Shown here piece after piece: positions 55,335 through 64,000 of a DNA stretch of 64,000 nucleotides (positions within the stretch are counted from its first letter, which is position 1; every line of letters begins with the position of its first letter). Below the pieces are notes generated by a model. It did no database searches. It saw only the letters and a program-made list of their open reading frames with translations, and was not told the DNA's origin. The position numbers and the translations under genes were made by a program. This DNA comes from Zoogloea sp. (lineage in GTDB: Bacteria > Pseudomonadota > Gammaproteobacteria > Burkholderiales > Rhodocyclaceae): positions 381,501 to 445,500 of the forward strand of contig JADJBR010000004.1 in assembly GCA_016703645.1 (NCBI GenBank), given 5' to 3'.

Positions 55335-57692
55335 ATGCTAGACATCGAAATTGACGGAAAGCAGTTGCAGGTTTCTGACGGTATTACCGTCATGGAGGCC
55401 GCTAATCAGGTTGGCGCCTACGTACCTCACTTCTGCTATCACAAGAAATTGTCCATTGCGGCTAACTGCCGCATGTGTCTTGTTCAGGTCGAAAAGGCTC
55501 CCAAGCCGCTTCCGGCCTGCGCGACACCTGTTACGAACGGGATGAAGGTCTGGACCCATTCGGAGCAAGCCGTGAAGGCCCAGAAGGGAGTCATGGAGTT
55601 CCTGCTGATCAATCACCCGCTTGATTGCCCCATTTGTGACCAGGGGGGTGAGTGCCAACTGCAGGATCTGTCGGTGGGTTATGGTGGCGCTCAGTCCCGT
55701 TATCAGGAAGAGAAGCGGGTAGTATCAAACAAGGATCTCGGCCCATTGGTTTCGACGGACATGACTCGCTGCATCAATTGCACGCGTTGTGTCCGTTTCA
55801 CGACTGAGATTGCTGGGTTGATGGAGTTGGGGCAAGCGTTTCGGGGTGAGCACGCCGAGATCATGCCTTTTGTCGAGAAGACGGTCGATACCGAGCTTTC
55901 TGGCAATATCATTGATCTATGCCCCGTTGGTGCCCTCACTTCAAAGCCCTTCCGTTTTGCTGCTCGTGCTTGGGAGATGTCACGGAGAAAGTCCGTCAGT
56001 CCCCATGATTCACTGGGTAGCAATCTTGTCGTTCAGGTCAAGCACGATACCGTTAAGCGCGTTCTCCCGCTGGAGAACGAGGAGATTAACGAGTGCTGGC
56101 TGTCGGACAAGGACCGTTTCTCGTACGAAGCGCTGAATGGCGCGGAGCGGCTGACCAGACCCATGGTCAAGCAGGGAAATAGCTGGATAGAGACTGAGTG
56201 GTCTGTTGCATTGGAGTATGTCGCGAACGGACTTAAATCGATTGTCGCTGAGCATGGGGCTGATTCAATCGGCGCGCTAGCGTCTCCACATGCCACTTCC
56301 GAGGAGCTCTATCTCACTCAGTCGTTGATCAGGGGCCTGGGTTCCGGCAACGTGGATTTTCGTCTTCGGCAAACGGATTTTTCCCTTGATGAGCGTCTGA
56401 CAGGTGCACCTTGGCTCGGAATGTCCGTTGCCAACATTGGAACCCTTGATCGCGTGCTGATCATTGGAAGTTTCTTCCGCAAAGATCATCCCTTGATTGC
56501 CCAGCGAGTACGGCAGGCGGTGAAGAAGGGGATGAAAGTTAGTGCAATCAACCCCGCTTTTGATGATTGGCAATTGCCAATCGCAAACAAGTTGGTTGTG
56601 TCTCCGGACCAGATGTCCAGGAGACTGCTCGGTATCCTGAAGGCTTTGTCGGATCAGAAGGGAGTGGAAGTCAGCTCGGTCTTTGGTGAAGCTTTGGCAG
56701 ATGCTGTCATTGACGATGGCGTTCTCGCTGTTGCGGGAAGCCTTGCATCGGGTCGCCGGGTTGCGGTTTGGCTGGGCAATTTTGCAATACAGCACGGCAA
56801 TGCCTCCGATATCCATCTCTTGGCTCATGAGATCTCTCGTGTTTCCGGCGCGCGATTTGGTTTTCTCGGTGAAGCGGCAAACAGTGTTGGCGGCTACCTT
56901 GCGGGAGCTGTGCCCTTCGGTAAGCTGAAAGGTAAGAATGCTTCCGAGATGCTGTCGACAGCATTGAAGGCCTATCTGCTCTTGAACGTTGAGCCCGAGC
57001 TCGATTGCGCGAGCGGATTTGCCGCTGTTGAAACGATTGCGAAGGCAGATATGGTTGCTGTCTTCAGCGCATTCAAGTCGAAGGCCGCGCTCGATTACGC
57101 AGATGTCCTTCTGCCCATTTCTCCCTTTACCGAAACGGCCGGAACCTTCGTGAATTGTGAGGGAAGGGCTCAGAGCTTTTATCCTGTGGTAAAGAGTCTC
57201 GGTGACTCCCGCCCTGGCTGGAAAGTGATTCGCGTTCTGGGTGAGATGCTTGGATTGGCCGGTTTTGCGCTGGACTCGATTGAAGAAGTGCGCAAAGCGA
57301 GCTTTGGCGGACAATCGTCGGTTGATGAGAGCAAGCTCAACAACACAGTTTCCCGTGAGGGCGCCTTCGTTTCTTCCGTTGCGACGCAAGGTTTGCAGCG
57401 TGTGGCGGATATTCCAATCTATTTCTGCGATCCCGTGGTGCGCCGTTCCTCCTCTTTGCAGGCAACGAAGGATGCTTCGGAGCCGGTCGCTCGGATGAAC
57501 AGGCGTAGTCTTACCCAGCATGGGGTCGAAGCAGGTACGAGGGTAAGAGTCTCTACTGGAAGGGGGCAGGCCGTTGTTCTCGCCGTAGAGGACGAAGGTG
57601 TTGCGGATGGATGCGTCAGATTGGCGGGCGCTCATCTCCTCACCGCACACCTGGGTACTCTTAATGGCGAAGTCAGCGTGGAGCGGTTGTGA
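55335..57692 (+). CDS. nuoG: NADH-quinone oxidoreductase subunit G
   Basis: NuoG is the large iron-sulfur subunit of the peripheral arm. The N-terminal ferredoxin-like part has [15 protein letters not shown] (2Fe-2S), [18 protein letters not shown] (His/Cys cluster) and [11 protein letters not shown]...[10 protein letters not shown] (4Fe-4S). A molybdopterin-oxidoreductase-like domain follows. The length is 785. ATG 55335 begins the conserved MLDIEIDGK; the frame is open upstream through nuoF but that is not coding. The stop overlaps nuoH (TGATG). Confidence 0.97.
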   Translation: MLDIEIDGKQLQVSDGITVMEAANQVGAYVPHFCYHKKLSIAANCRMCLVQVEKAPKPLPACATPVTNGMKVWTHSEQAVKAQKGVMEFLLINHPLDCPICDQGGECQLQDLSVGYGGAQSRYQEEKRVVSNKDLGPLVSTDMTRCINCTRCVRFTTEIAGLMELGQAFRGEHAEIMPFVEKTVDTELSGNIIDLCPVGALTSKPFRFAARAWEMSRRKSVSPHDSLGSNLVVQVKHDTVKRVLPLENEEINECWLSDKDRFSYEALNGAERLTRPMVKQGNSWIETEWSVALEYVANGLKSIVAEHGADSIGALASPHATSEELYLTQSLIRGLGSGNVDFRLRQTDFSLDERLTGAPWLGMSVANIGTLDRVLIIGSFFRKDHPLIAQRVRQAVKKGMKVSAINPAFDDWQLPIANKLVVSPDQMSRRLLGILKALSDQKGVEVSSVFGEALADAVIDDGVLAVAGSLASGRRVAVWLGNFAIQHGNASDIHLLAHEISRVSGARFGFLGEAANSVGGYLAGAVPFGKLKGKNASEMLSTALKAYLLLNVEPELDCASGFAAVETIAKADMVAVFSAFKSKAALDYADVLLPISPFTETAGTFVNCEGRAQSFYPVVKSLGDSRPGWKVIRVLGEMLGLAGFALDSIEEVRKASFGGQSSVDESKLNNTVSREGAFVSSVATQGLQRVADIPIYFCDPVVRRSSSLQATKDASEPVARMNRRSLTQHGVEAGTRVRVSTGRGQAVVLAVEDEGVADGCVRLAGAHLLTAHLGTLNGEVSVERL

Positions 57693-58741
57693 TGGAAGCA
57701 TACATCGAGCCAGTAGCGGCACTGTTTGGAACAGCATGGCCTCTCGTGTGGGCCTTGCTTAAGATCGTCGGCATCATCGCGCCGTTGTTCCTCTGCGTTG
57801 CCTACCTAACTTTGGCAGAGCGCAAGGTGATCGGATATATGCAGGTCCGCATAGGTCCGAACCGCGTGGGACCGCGGGGGCTGCTTCAGCCAATAGCGGA
57901 TGGCGTCAAGCTTCTTCTCAAGGAAGTCATCGTTCCTTCCGGCGCAAGTAAGGGCTTGTTCATTCTCGGGCCAGTACTGGCCCTTGGGCCTGCCCTGGCG
58001 GCGTGGGCGGTCGTGCCGTTTTCGGAAGGATGGGTAATTGGCGATGTAGACGCTGGTTTGCTGTTCCTGTTGGCAATTACCTCGATTGAAGTGTACGGAG
58101 TAATCATCGCGGCTTGGGCCTCCAACTCGAAGTATGCGTTTCTCGGTGGTATGCGGGCTGCAGCGCAAATGGTCTCCTACGAAATTGCAATGGGGTTTGC
58201 GCTTGTATGCGTGTTGATGATTTCCTCCAGTCTGAATCTGACAGAGATCGTTGCGGTGCAGGCGCGCGGGCAGTGGGCAGAATGGGGTTTTGGATTTCTT
58301 AGCTGGAACTGGTTGCCTTTGTTCCCGATGTTCATCGTTTATCTGATTTCGGGAATCGCTGAGACCAACCGCGCTCCTTTTGACGTGGTCGAGGGAGAGT
58401 CGGAGATTGTCGCTGGGCATATGGTCGAATACTCCGGAATGGCGTTTGCGCTGTTCTTCCTCGGTGAGTATGCGAACATGATCCTCATCTCGGCGCTCAC
58501 TTCGATCTTGTTCCTCGGTGGGTGGCTCTCCCCAGTGGGCTTCCTGCCTGATGGGTTTGTCTGGCTGGCGTTGAAGACGTCTTTCATTTTGTTCCTGTTT
58601 CTTTGGTTCAGAGCAACGTTTCCGCGGTTCAGGTACGACCACATCATGCGCCTGGGCTGGAAGGTGTTTATTCCGCTGACACTTTTCTGGGTTGTCGTTG
58701 TTGCCGTCTGGGTTATGTCTCCCTTGTCGATCTGGAAGTGA
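57692..58741 (+). CDS. nuoH: NADH-quinone oxidoreductase subunit H
   Basis: NuoH is the membrane subunit next to the quinone site. The 349 residues have about eight membrane segments and the signatures [21 protein letters not shown] and [23 protein letters not shown] 57692 overlaps the nuoG stop (TGATG), with GGAG upstream; GTG 57689 is the alternative. Confidence 0.97.
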   Translation: MEAYIEPVAALFGTAWPLVWALLKIVGIIAPLFLCVAYLTLAERKVIGYMQVRIGPNRVGPRGLLQPIADGVKLLLKEVIVPSGASKGLFILGPVLALGPALAAWAVVPFSEGWVIGDVDAGLLFLLAITSIEVYGVIIAAWASNSKYAFLGGMRAAAQMVSYEIAMGFALVCVLMISSSLNLTEIVAVQARGQWAEWGFGFLSWNWLPLFPMFIVYLISGIAETNRAPFDVVEGESEIVAGHMVEYSGMAFALFFLGEYANMILISALTSILFLGGWLSPVGFLPDGFVWLALKTSFILFLFLWFRATFPRFRYDHIMRLGWKVFIPLTLFWVVVVAVWVMSPLSIWK

Positions 58742-58751
58742 GGTAAAGGTT

Positions 58752-59240
58752 ATGGGTTCGATGAAGGATTACGTTGGCAGCCTTTTCCTCAAGGAGCTGC
58801 TTAAAGGCATGGCGCTGACGGGACGTCACCTTTTTGCGCGCAAGATCACAGTCCAGTTCCCTGAGGAGAAGACGCCCCAGAGTCCGCGGTTTCGTGGGTT
58901 GCATGCTCTTCGCCGCTACCCTAACGGTGAGGAACGCTGTATCGCATGCAAGCTGTGTGAGGCAGTGTGTCCGGCGATGGCCATCACGATTGAGTCGGAG
59001 CAGCGCTCTGATGGTTCTCGACGGACCAGCCGTTATGACATCGATTTGACCAAGTGCATTTTTTGCGGGTTTTGTGAAGAGGCATGTCCTGTCGATGCAA
59101 TCGTGGAGACCCGTGTTTTCGAGTATCACGGCGAAAAACGCGGAGACCTTTACTACACGAAGCAGATGCTCCTTGCTGTAGGTGATCGGCATGAAAGTCA
59201 GATTGCCAAGGATCGGGAAGTCGATTCCAAGTATCGATAG
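58752..59240 (+). CDS. nuoI: NADH-quinone oxidoreductase subunit I
   Basis: NuoI carries two 4Fe-4S clusters (N6a, N6b). The ligands are [12 protein letters not shown] and [12 protein letters not shown]. The length is 162. ATG 58752 follows an AGGTAAAGG ribosome site. Confidence 0.97.
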   Translation: MGSMKDYVGSLFLKELLKGMALTGRHLFARKITVQFPEEKTPQSPRFRGLHALRRYPNGEERCIACKLCEAVCPAMAITIESEQRSDGSRRTSRYDIDLTKCIFCGFCEEACPVDAIVETRVFEYHGEKRGDLYYTKQMLLAVGDRHESQIAKDREVDSKYR

Positions 59241-59281
59241 GCAAGTGGATACCGACTAAATCATCTTTACGGAACACGTTT

Positions 59282-59884
59282 ATGGATTTCCAGTCAGTAG
59301 TTTTCTACTTCTTTTCGGCGGTGATGGTTCTTGCATCCTTACGGGTCATTACCGCGCGAAACCCGGTGCATGCTGCACTATTCCTTGTCCTCGCCTTTTT
59401 TTCGGCAGGCGGCATTTGGATGTTGCTTCGTGCTGAGTTCCTGGCCATCGCCCTTGTGATGGTCTATGTGGGCGCGGTAATGGTGCTGTTCCTCTTCGTA
59501 GTCATGATGCTAGATATCAATCTTGAGAGGATTCGTCAGGGGTTCTGGAGTTATCTTCCCATAGGGGCTGTCGTTGGCTTGCTGATGGTTGCAGAGATGG
59601 CAATCGTGGTCGGCGGAAGGTATTTCGGACTCGAAGGGATGCCGACTCCGGCCGAGCCTGAGCCGGGTTACAGCAATACTAAGGAGCTTGGGCGTCTTCT
59701 TTATACGGAGTACGTCTACCCGTTTGAGCTTGCTTCAATCGTGTTGCTTGTGGCGATGATCGCCGCGGTTGCGCTCACTCTGCGGAAGCGCACGGGCGTG
59801 AAGAAAATTGATCCCGCGGCCCAGGTTGCTGTGAATCGCGATGATCGGGTGCGCATTGTTTCCATGCGCGCAGAAAAGGAATGA
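59282..59884 (+). CDS. nuoJ: NADH-quinone oxidoreductase subunit J
   Basis: NuoJ is a membrane-arm subunit with five membrane segments. The 200 residues contain the conserved NPVHAALFLVLAFFSAGGIWMLL split over segments 2-3, then LVMVYVGAVMVLFLFVVMML. It lies 41 bases after nuoI. Confidence 0.96.
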   Translation: MDFQSVVFYFFSAVMVLASLRVITARNPVHAALFLVLAFFSAGGIWMLLRAEFLAIALVMVYVGAVMVLFLFVVMMLDINLERIRQGFWSYLPIGAVVGLLMVAEMAIVVGGRYFGLEGMPTPAEPEPGYSNTKELGRLLYTEYVYPFELASIVLLVAMIAAVALTLRKRTGVKKIDPAAQVAVNRDDRVRIVSMRAEKE

Positions 59885-59916
59885 GTTTCTGCTGACGATC
59901 GTCAGGGAGGATATAT

Positions 59917-60222
59917 ATGCTTTCTTTGTCTCATTACCTGATTCTTGCCGCGATCATCTTTTCGCTCGGTGTAGTTGGGATTTTCCTGAATCGCAAGAAT
60001 CTGATCGTGCTGTTGATGGCTATTGAGTTGATGCTCTTGGCGGTCAATCTGAACTTCATCGCGTTTTCCCACTATCTTGGGGATGCAGCCGGTCAGATTT
60101 TTGTTTTCTTCATTTTGACTGTTGCGGCGGCAGAAGCTGCAATCGGTCTGGCCATTCTCGTTGCATTGTTCCGTAATCTGCGGACGATTCACGTCGATGA
60201 CCTGGATAGTCTCAAGGGATAA
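59917..60222 (+). CDS. nuoK: NADH-quinone oxidoreductase subunit K
   Basis: NuoK is the 101-residue MrpC-like subunit with three membrane segments. It has the conserved Glu in [16 protein letters not shown] and a second Glu in [18 protein letters not shown], both used in proton transfer. An AGGGAGG ribosome site precedes ATG 59917. Confidence 0.97.
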   Translation: MLSLSHYLILAAIIFSLGVVGIFLNRKNLIVLLMAIELMLLAVNLNFIAFSHYLGDAAGQIFVFFILTVAAAEAAIGLAILVALFRNLRTIHVDDLDSLKG

Positions 60223-60234
60223 GGAAGCGTTTCG

Positions 60235-62286
60235 ATGACTGAGATGCAAAAGCTCTATCTGTTGGTTCCCCTGGCGCCCTTGTTCGGTGCGATCGTTGCC
60301 GGTCTGTTCGGCAAGGTTGTCGGACGAGTGGGAGCACATTCGGTGACCATTCTTGGTGTCGCGGTTTCTTTTCTTGCCTCTATCGTCATCTTCCAGGATG
60401 TGCAGGCTGGAAACGTGTTTAACGGGACGCTCTACACTTGGGCGACCAGTGGTTCGTTGACTCTTGAGGTCGGTTTTCTGATCGACTCGCTCACGGTCAT
60501 GATGATGCTGGTTGTCACGTTCGTGTCCCTGATGGTGCATATCTATACCATTGGGTACATGTCGGAAGATCCGGGCTACCAACGCTTCTTCAGCTACATC
60601 TCGCTCTTTACGTTCTCGATGCTCATGCTGGTCATGTCGAACAACTTTCTTCAATTGTTCTTCGGTTGGGAAGCGGTGGGGCTGGTTTCCTACTTGTTGA
60701 TCGGATTTTGGTACACCAGGCCGACTGCGATTTTTGCCAACATGAAGGCGTTCCTTGTAAATCGTGTGGGCGATTTCGGATTTCTCCTTGGCATCGGTCT
60801 TATCGCTGCTTTCGCAGGTACGCTTAATTACGCTGAGGTCTTCGCCAAGGCGGGGGAAATGGCGGGGATGACCGTTCCGTCCACCGGGTGGCCCTTGATC
60901 ACGGCGATCTGCATCGGCCTCTTCATTGGCGCGATGGGGAAGTCCGCTCAGGTTCCGCTGCACGTCTGGCTTCCCGATTCAATGGAGGGCCCCACGCCAA
61001 TTTCCGCACTGATTCACGCCGCAACGATGGTTACGGCTGGGATCTTCATGGTTGCGCGCATGTCACCGTTGTTTGAGCTCTCCGAGACCGCGCTTTCCTT
61101 CGTGCTTGTGATCGGTGCAACGACAGCGTTGTTCATGGGGTTCCTGGGCATTGTTCAGAACGACATCAAGCGTGTTGTTGCCTACTCGACCCTGTCTCAG
61201 CTCGGGTACATGACTGTAGCGCTGGGCGTTTCCGCCTATTCGGCAGCCGTCTTCCATCTGATGACGCACGCCTTCTTCAAGGCGTTGCTGTTCTTGGGCG
61301 CGGGTTCGGTGATCATTGGCATGCACCATGATCAAGACATGCGGAACATGGGTGGTCTTTGGAAGTACATGCCGATCACGTGGTTCACTTCATTGCTTGG
61401 TTCTCTGGCTTTGATCGGGTTTCCGTTTCTTTCGGGTTTTTATTCGAAGGATATGATCATTGAGGCTGTGAAACTCTCCCACATCCCGGGAGCGAGCTAC
61501 GCGTACTTTTGCGTGATCGTGGGCGTATTCGTCACTGCCTTCTATTCGTTCCGTATGTATTTCCTGGTGTTCCACGGCGAAGAGCGTTTCGGGAAGCACG
61601 TCGAACACGACGCTCATCACGATGAAGGTCATGCACATGATGGTCATGCTGATCAGGATCATGATGACCACCACGATGATCATGCACATCACGGGCTCGC
61701 GCCGGGCCAGAAGCCTCACGAGTCTCCCTGGGTGGTCACCTTGCCTTTGGTTCTGCTTGCTGTTCCGTCCGTCGTTGTGGGTTTCCTGACGATTGAGCCG
61801 ATGCTCTTCGGTGGGTTCTTCGACAAGGTTATTCACATCAGCGAAAGCCACGGAGTTCTCAAGGAACTGGCTGAGGAGTTCCACGGCGCTGTCGCCATGG
61901 GAGTTCATGGTTTGATGACTCTTCCCTTTGCACTGGCAATGAGTGGTGTAGTACTTGCTTGGTTCTTCTACATGATTGCGCCTTCGATTCCCGCTGCAAT
62001 CATGCGGACGTTTAAGCCGATCCACACGCTGCTGGAGAACAAGTATTACTTCGACCGCTTCAATGAAATTGTGTTCGCCGGTGGCGCCCGCCTGCTGGGG
62101 CGTGGTCTCTGGAAGTTTGGAGATCAGGCTGTTATCGACGGCATGGTGGTCAATGGTTCTGCAAAGTTCGTCGGGTTTATTGCGCAGCTCTCTCGTCTGT
62201 TCCAAAGCGGGCACATCTATCAGTATGCGTTTTCGATGATCTTCGGCGTTGTTATCCTTTTGACCTTTTGGTTCAATCGCGGGTGA
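60235..62286 (+). CDS. nuoL: NADH-quinone oxidoreductase subunit L
   Basis: NuoL is the distal proton-pumping antiporter-like subunit. The 683 residues include the core FFGWEAVGLVSYLLIGFW (Glu in the segment) and GKSAQVPLHVWLPDSMEGPTPISALIHAATMV with the pumping Lys. An Asp/His-rich insert is found at about residues 455-486 (13 His in 32 residues). The C-terminal part carries the lateral helix typical of NuoL. Confidence 0.97.
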   Translation: MTEMQKLYLLVPLAPLFGAIVAGLFGKVVGRVGAHSVTILGVAVSFLASIVIFQDVQAGNVFNGTLYTWATSGSLTLEVGFLIDSLTVMMMLVVTFVSLMVHIYTIGYMSEDPGYQRFFSYISLFTFSMLMLVMSNNFLQLFFGWEAVGLVSYLLIGFWYTRPTAIFANMKAFLVNRVGDFGFLLGIGLIAAFAGTLNYAEVFAKAGEMAGMTVPSTGWPLITAICIGLFIGAMGKSAQVPLHVWLPDSMEGPTPISALIHAATMVTAGIFMVARMSPLFELSETALSFVLVIGATTALFMGFLGIVQNDIKRVVAYSTLSQLGYMTVALGVSAYSAAVFHLMTHAFFKALLFLGAGSVIIGMHHDQDMRNMGGLWKYMPITWFTSLLGSLALIGFPFLSGFYSKDMIIEAVKLSHIPGASYAYFCVIVGVFVTAFYSFRMYFLVFHGEERFGKHVEHDAHHDEGHAHDGHADQDHDDHHDDHAHHGLAPGQKPHESPWVVTLPLVLLAVPSVVVGFLTIEPMLFGGFFDKVIHISESHGVLKELAEEFHGAVAMGVHGLMTLPFALAMSGVVLAWFFYMIAPSIPAAIMRTFKPIHTLLENKYYFDRFNEIVFAGGARLLGRGLWKFGDQAVIDGMVVNGSAKFVGFIAQLSRLFQSGHIYQYAFSMIFGVVILLTFWFNRG

Positions 62287-62365
62287 TATTCGTTTCGCAG
62301 GTCAGGGATAACAGAGAGATTTAGGACTTGAGCGCCGCGTGCGGTGCATAGAACGGAAAGTAGAG

Positions 62366-63847
62366 ATGACGGGTATTCCATTCCTCAGCCTTGCGATTTG
62401 GGTTCCGATCGTTGGTGGCTTATTGGCGCTTGCTACGGGCTCTGACCGTAACGCGTCAGTCGCCAGATTTGTTGCGCTTTTCTTCGCGCTTGCGGGATTG
62501 GCTGTCAGCATTCCGCTCTACACCGGGTTCGACGTAAGTACCAGTGCGATGCAGTTTGTGGAGGCCTACCAGTGGATCCCGCGCTTCAACATCAACTATG
62601 TCCTTGGTGTTGATGGCATTTCCGTGCTGTTTGTGCTCCTGAACAGTTTCATTACTGTCATCGTGGTGGTTGCGGGTTGGGAGGTTATTCAAGAGAAGGT
62701 TTCGCAGTACATGGCCGGCTTCTTGATCATGTCTGGTCTGATCAACGGCATCTTCTCTGCCCTGGACGGGGTTCTGTTCTATGTGTTCTTCGAGGCGTCC
62801 CTGATTCCCCTGTTCATCATCATTGGTGTCTGGGGAGGACCGAATCGTGTTTATGCGGCGATCAAGTTCTTCCTCTATACCCTTGCCGGTTCTTTGTTGA
62901 TGCTTGTCGCGCTGCTCTATCTGTTCATGGAGTCAGGCGGTAGTTTCAGCATTCTCGACTGGCACCAGCTCAAGCTCGGGATGGATGCGCAGACCTTGAT
63001 CTTTTGGGCTTTTCTTGCCTCTTTTGCGGTCAAGGTTCCCATGTTCCCGGTTCATACTTGGCTGCCGGACGCTCACGTGGAGGCGCCCACGGGGGGGTCC
63101 ATCGTTCTGGCTGCGATCGGACTCAAGCTGGGTGCTTACGGTTTCCTGCGGTTTTCTCTGCCCATCGCTCCTGATGCTAGTCAGGCGTTTGCGCCAATGA
63201 TGATCACGCTTTCCTTGATTGCGGTGATTTACATTGGGTTCGTTGCCCTAGTCCAGACCGACATGAAGAAGTTGGTCGCGTATTCATCCATATCGCACAT
63301 GGGTTTTGTGACGCTCGGTTTCTTCATCTTCAACCCACTGGGTGTTGAGGGTGCCCTCGTGCAGATGATTTCGCATGGCTTCGTCTCCGGAGCGATGTTT
63401 GCCTGTATTGGGGTTCTTTATGACCGCATGCACTCTCGTCAGATTGCCGATTATGGTGGCGTGGTCAATGTGATGCCGAAGTTTGCTGCCCTGTTCATGC
63501 TGTTTTCCATGGCGAACTCGGGGTTGCCTGCAACCTCCGGTTTCGTTGGTGAGTTCATGGTCGCATTGGGTGCGGTTCAGTACAATTTCTGGATTGGCTT
63601 TGCTGCGGCCACAACGCTTATCGTTGGCGCAGCCTATACCCTGTGGATGTACAAGAGGGTAGTGTTTGGTGCGATCACCAATCACCACGTGTCCGAGCTT
63701 ACGGATATCAACAACAGGGAGTTTGTGTTTCTTGCGATCCTCGCCGTCTGTGTGCTGGTCATGGGTATTTACCCCTACCCGATCACAGAGGTAATGCATG
63801 CATCGGTCAATGACCTGCTCAAGCATGTTTTCGTGAGCAAGCTCTGA
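62366..63847 (+). CDS. nuoM: NADH-quinone oxidoreductase subunit M
   Basis: NuoM is the middle antiporter-like pump subunit. The 493 residues have FYVFFEASLIPLFIIIGVWG (key Glu), KVPMFPVHTWLPDAHVEAPT (key Lys) and KKLVAYSSISHMGFV. ATG 62366 is preferred; the earlier ATG 62339 adds nine unrelated residues. Confidence 0.97.
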   Translation: MTGIPFLSLAIWVPIVGGLLALATGSDRNASVARFVALFFALAGLAVSIPLYTGFDVSTSAMQFVEAYQWIPRFNINYVLGVDGISVLFVLLNSFITVIVVVAGWEVIQEKVSQYMAGFLIMSGLINGIFSALDGVLFYVFFEASLIPLFIIIGVWGGPNRVYAAIKFFLYTLAGSLLMLVALLYLFMESGGSFSILDWHQLKLGMDAQTLIFWAFLASFAVKVPMFPVHTWLPDAHVEAPTGGSIVLAAIGLKLGAYGFLRFSLPIAPDASQAFAPMMITLSLIAVIYIGFVALVQTDMKKLVAYSSISHMGFVTLGFFIFNPLGVEGALVQMISHGFVSGAMFACIGVLYDRMHSRQIADYGGVVNVMPKFAALFMLFSMANSGLPATSGFVGEFMVALGAVQYNFWIGFAAATTLIVGAAYTLWMYKRVVFGAITNHHVSELTDINNREFVFLAILAVCVLVMGIYPYPITEVMHASVNDLLKHVFVSKL

Positions 63848-63891
63848 CCTCGAAGTAAACGACACAGAACCCTCCGGATTGTGGGCTGAAG

Positions 63892-64000
63892 ATGAACTTT
63901 GTTATCCCTGATTTTTACCCTGCTGCGGCTGAGTTGTTTGTCGCAGCCATGTCCTTCGTCATTCTCTTGGTTGGTACGTTCAAGCAGAGTGCGCGGCACT
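63892..64000 (+). CDS. nuoN: NADH-quinone oxidoreductase subunit N, N-terminal part (cut by window end)
   Basis: ATG 63892 opens a frame of 36 complete codons (MNFVIPDFYPAAAELFVAAM and onward) that runs off the window, containing the start of the first membrane segment. Its position directly after nuoM and its N-terminal wording match nuoN, the last antiporter-like subunit of complex I. Confidence 0.85.
   Translation, partial: MNFVIPDFYPAAAELFVAAMSFVILLVGTFKQSARH

Noticed and set aside
61597..61692. CRISPR-like or tandem repeat array in the His-rich part of nuoL
   Set aside because: The repetition is at codon level in an open frame and has no spacer structure.

Overview
The window is a stretch of core chromosome from a Gram-negative betaproteobacterium. 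The order fimV-(membrane protein)-truA-trpF-trpB-trpA-accD-folC-dedD-cvpA-purF-metZ, and the order carA-carB-greA-yhbY/rlmE-ftsH-folP-glmM-tpiA-secG-tRNA-Leu-nuoA..N, are both typical of that class. The high-GC codon choice and protein wording point to the Rhodocyclales (Azoarcus/Thauera/Zoogloea-like). This placement is an inference from remembered gene order and protein sequence; no search was run.

Layout. 1-13.8 kb, plus strand: the 3' end of asd, a terminator, fimV (cell-pole/pilus hub), then a tightly packed run of biosynthetic genes with many start/stop overlaps (truA, trpFBA, accD, folC, dedD, cvpA, purF, metZ). 13.8-18.0 kb, minus strand: lpxH, two cyclophilins, and an L,D-transpeptidase paired with a TPR protein that carries the same C-terminal domain. 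18.2-19.6 kb: cysS. 19.6-24.8 kb, minus: a lone branched-chain-amino-acid-type binding protein, then dnaJ, dnaK and grpE. 25.0-27.5 kb: a Ser/Thr kinase with a cyclic-nucleotide-binding domain, trxC (minus), and an AP2-domain protein. 27.5-30.0 kb, minus: yvlD-like, hemH, hrcA. 30.2-32.7 kb: nadK, recN. 32.7-33.8 kb, minus: a TMEM165-type metal transporter and fur. 33.9-37.8 kb: bamE, dapB and a large hybrid histidine kinase. 38.0-43.4 kb: carA, carB, greA and a DUF4149 protein. 43.4-50.5 kb: yhbY (minus), rlmE, ftsH, folP, glmM, tpiA, secG. 50.6-64 kb: tRNA-Leu(GAG), then nuoA to nuoN (nuoN cut by the window edge), encoding respiratory complex I.

No mobile element, CRISPR array, prophage or defence island was seen. 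The most informative non-coding signals are three sigma-32-type promoters of the same architecture (CTTGAAA, 13 bases, CCCCA...): before grpE, at the grpE stop codon before dnaK, and before trxC. There is also a promoter followed at once by a terminator-like hairpin in the carA leader, and a perfect 15-bp inverted repeat before fimV. The less ordinary protein-level items are the L,D-transpeptidase/TPR pair, the kinase-cNMP fusion, the two-domain AP2 protein, the EcfT-like orphan between fimV and truA, and a histidine-rich insert in NuoL. I did not find a clear, wholly new system.
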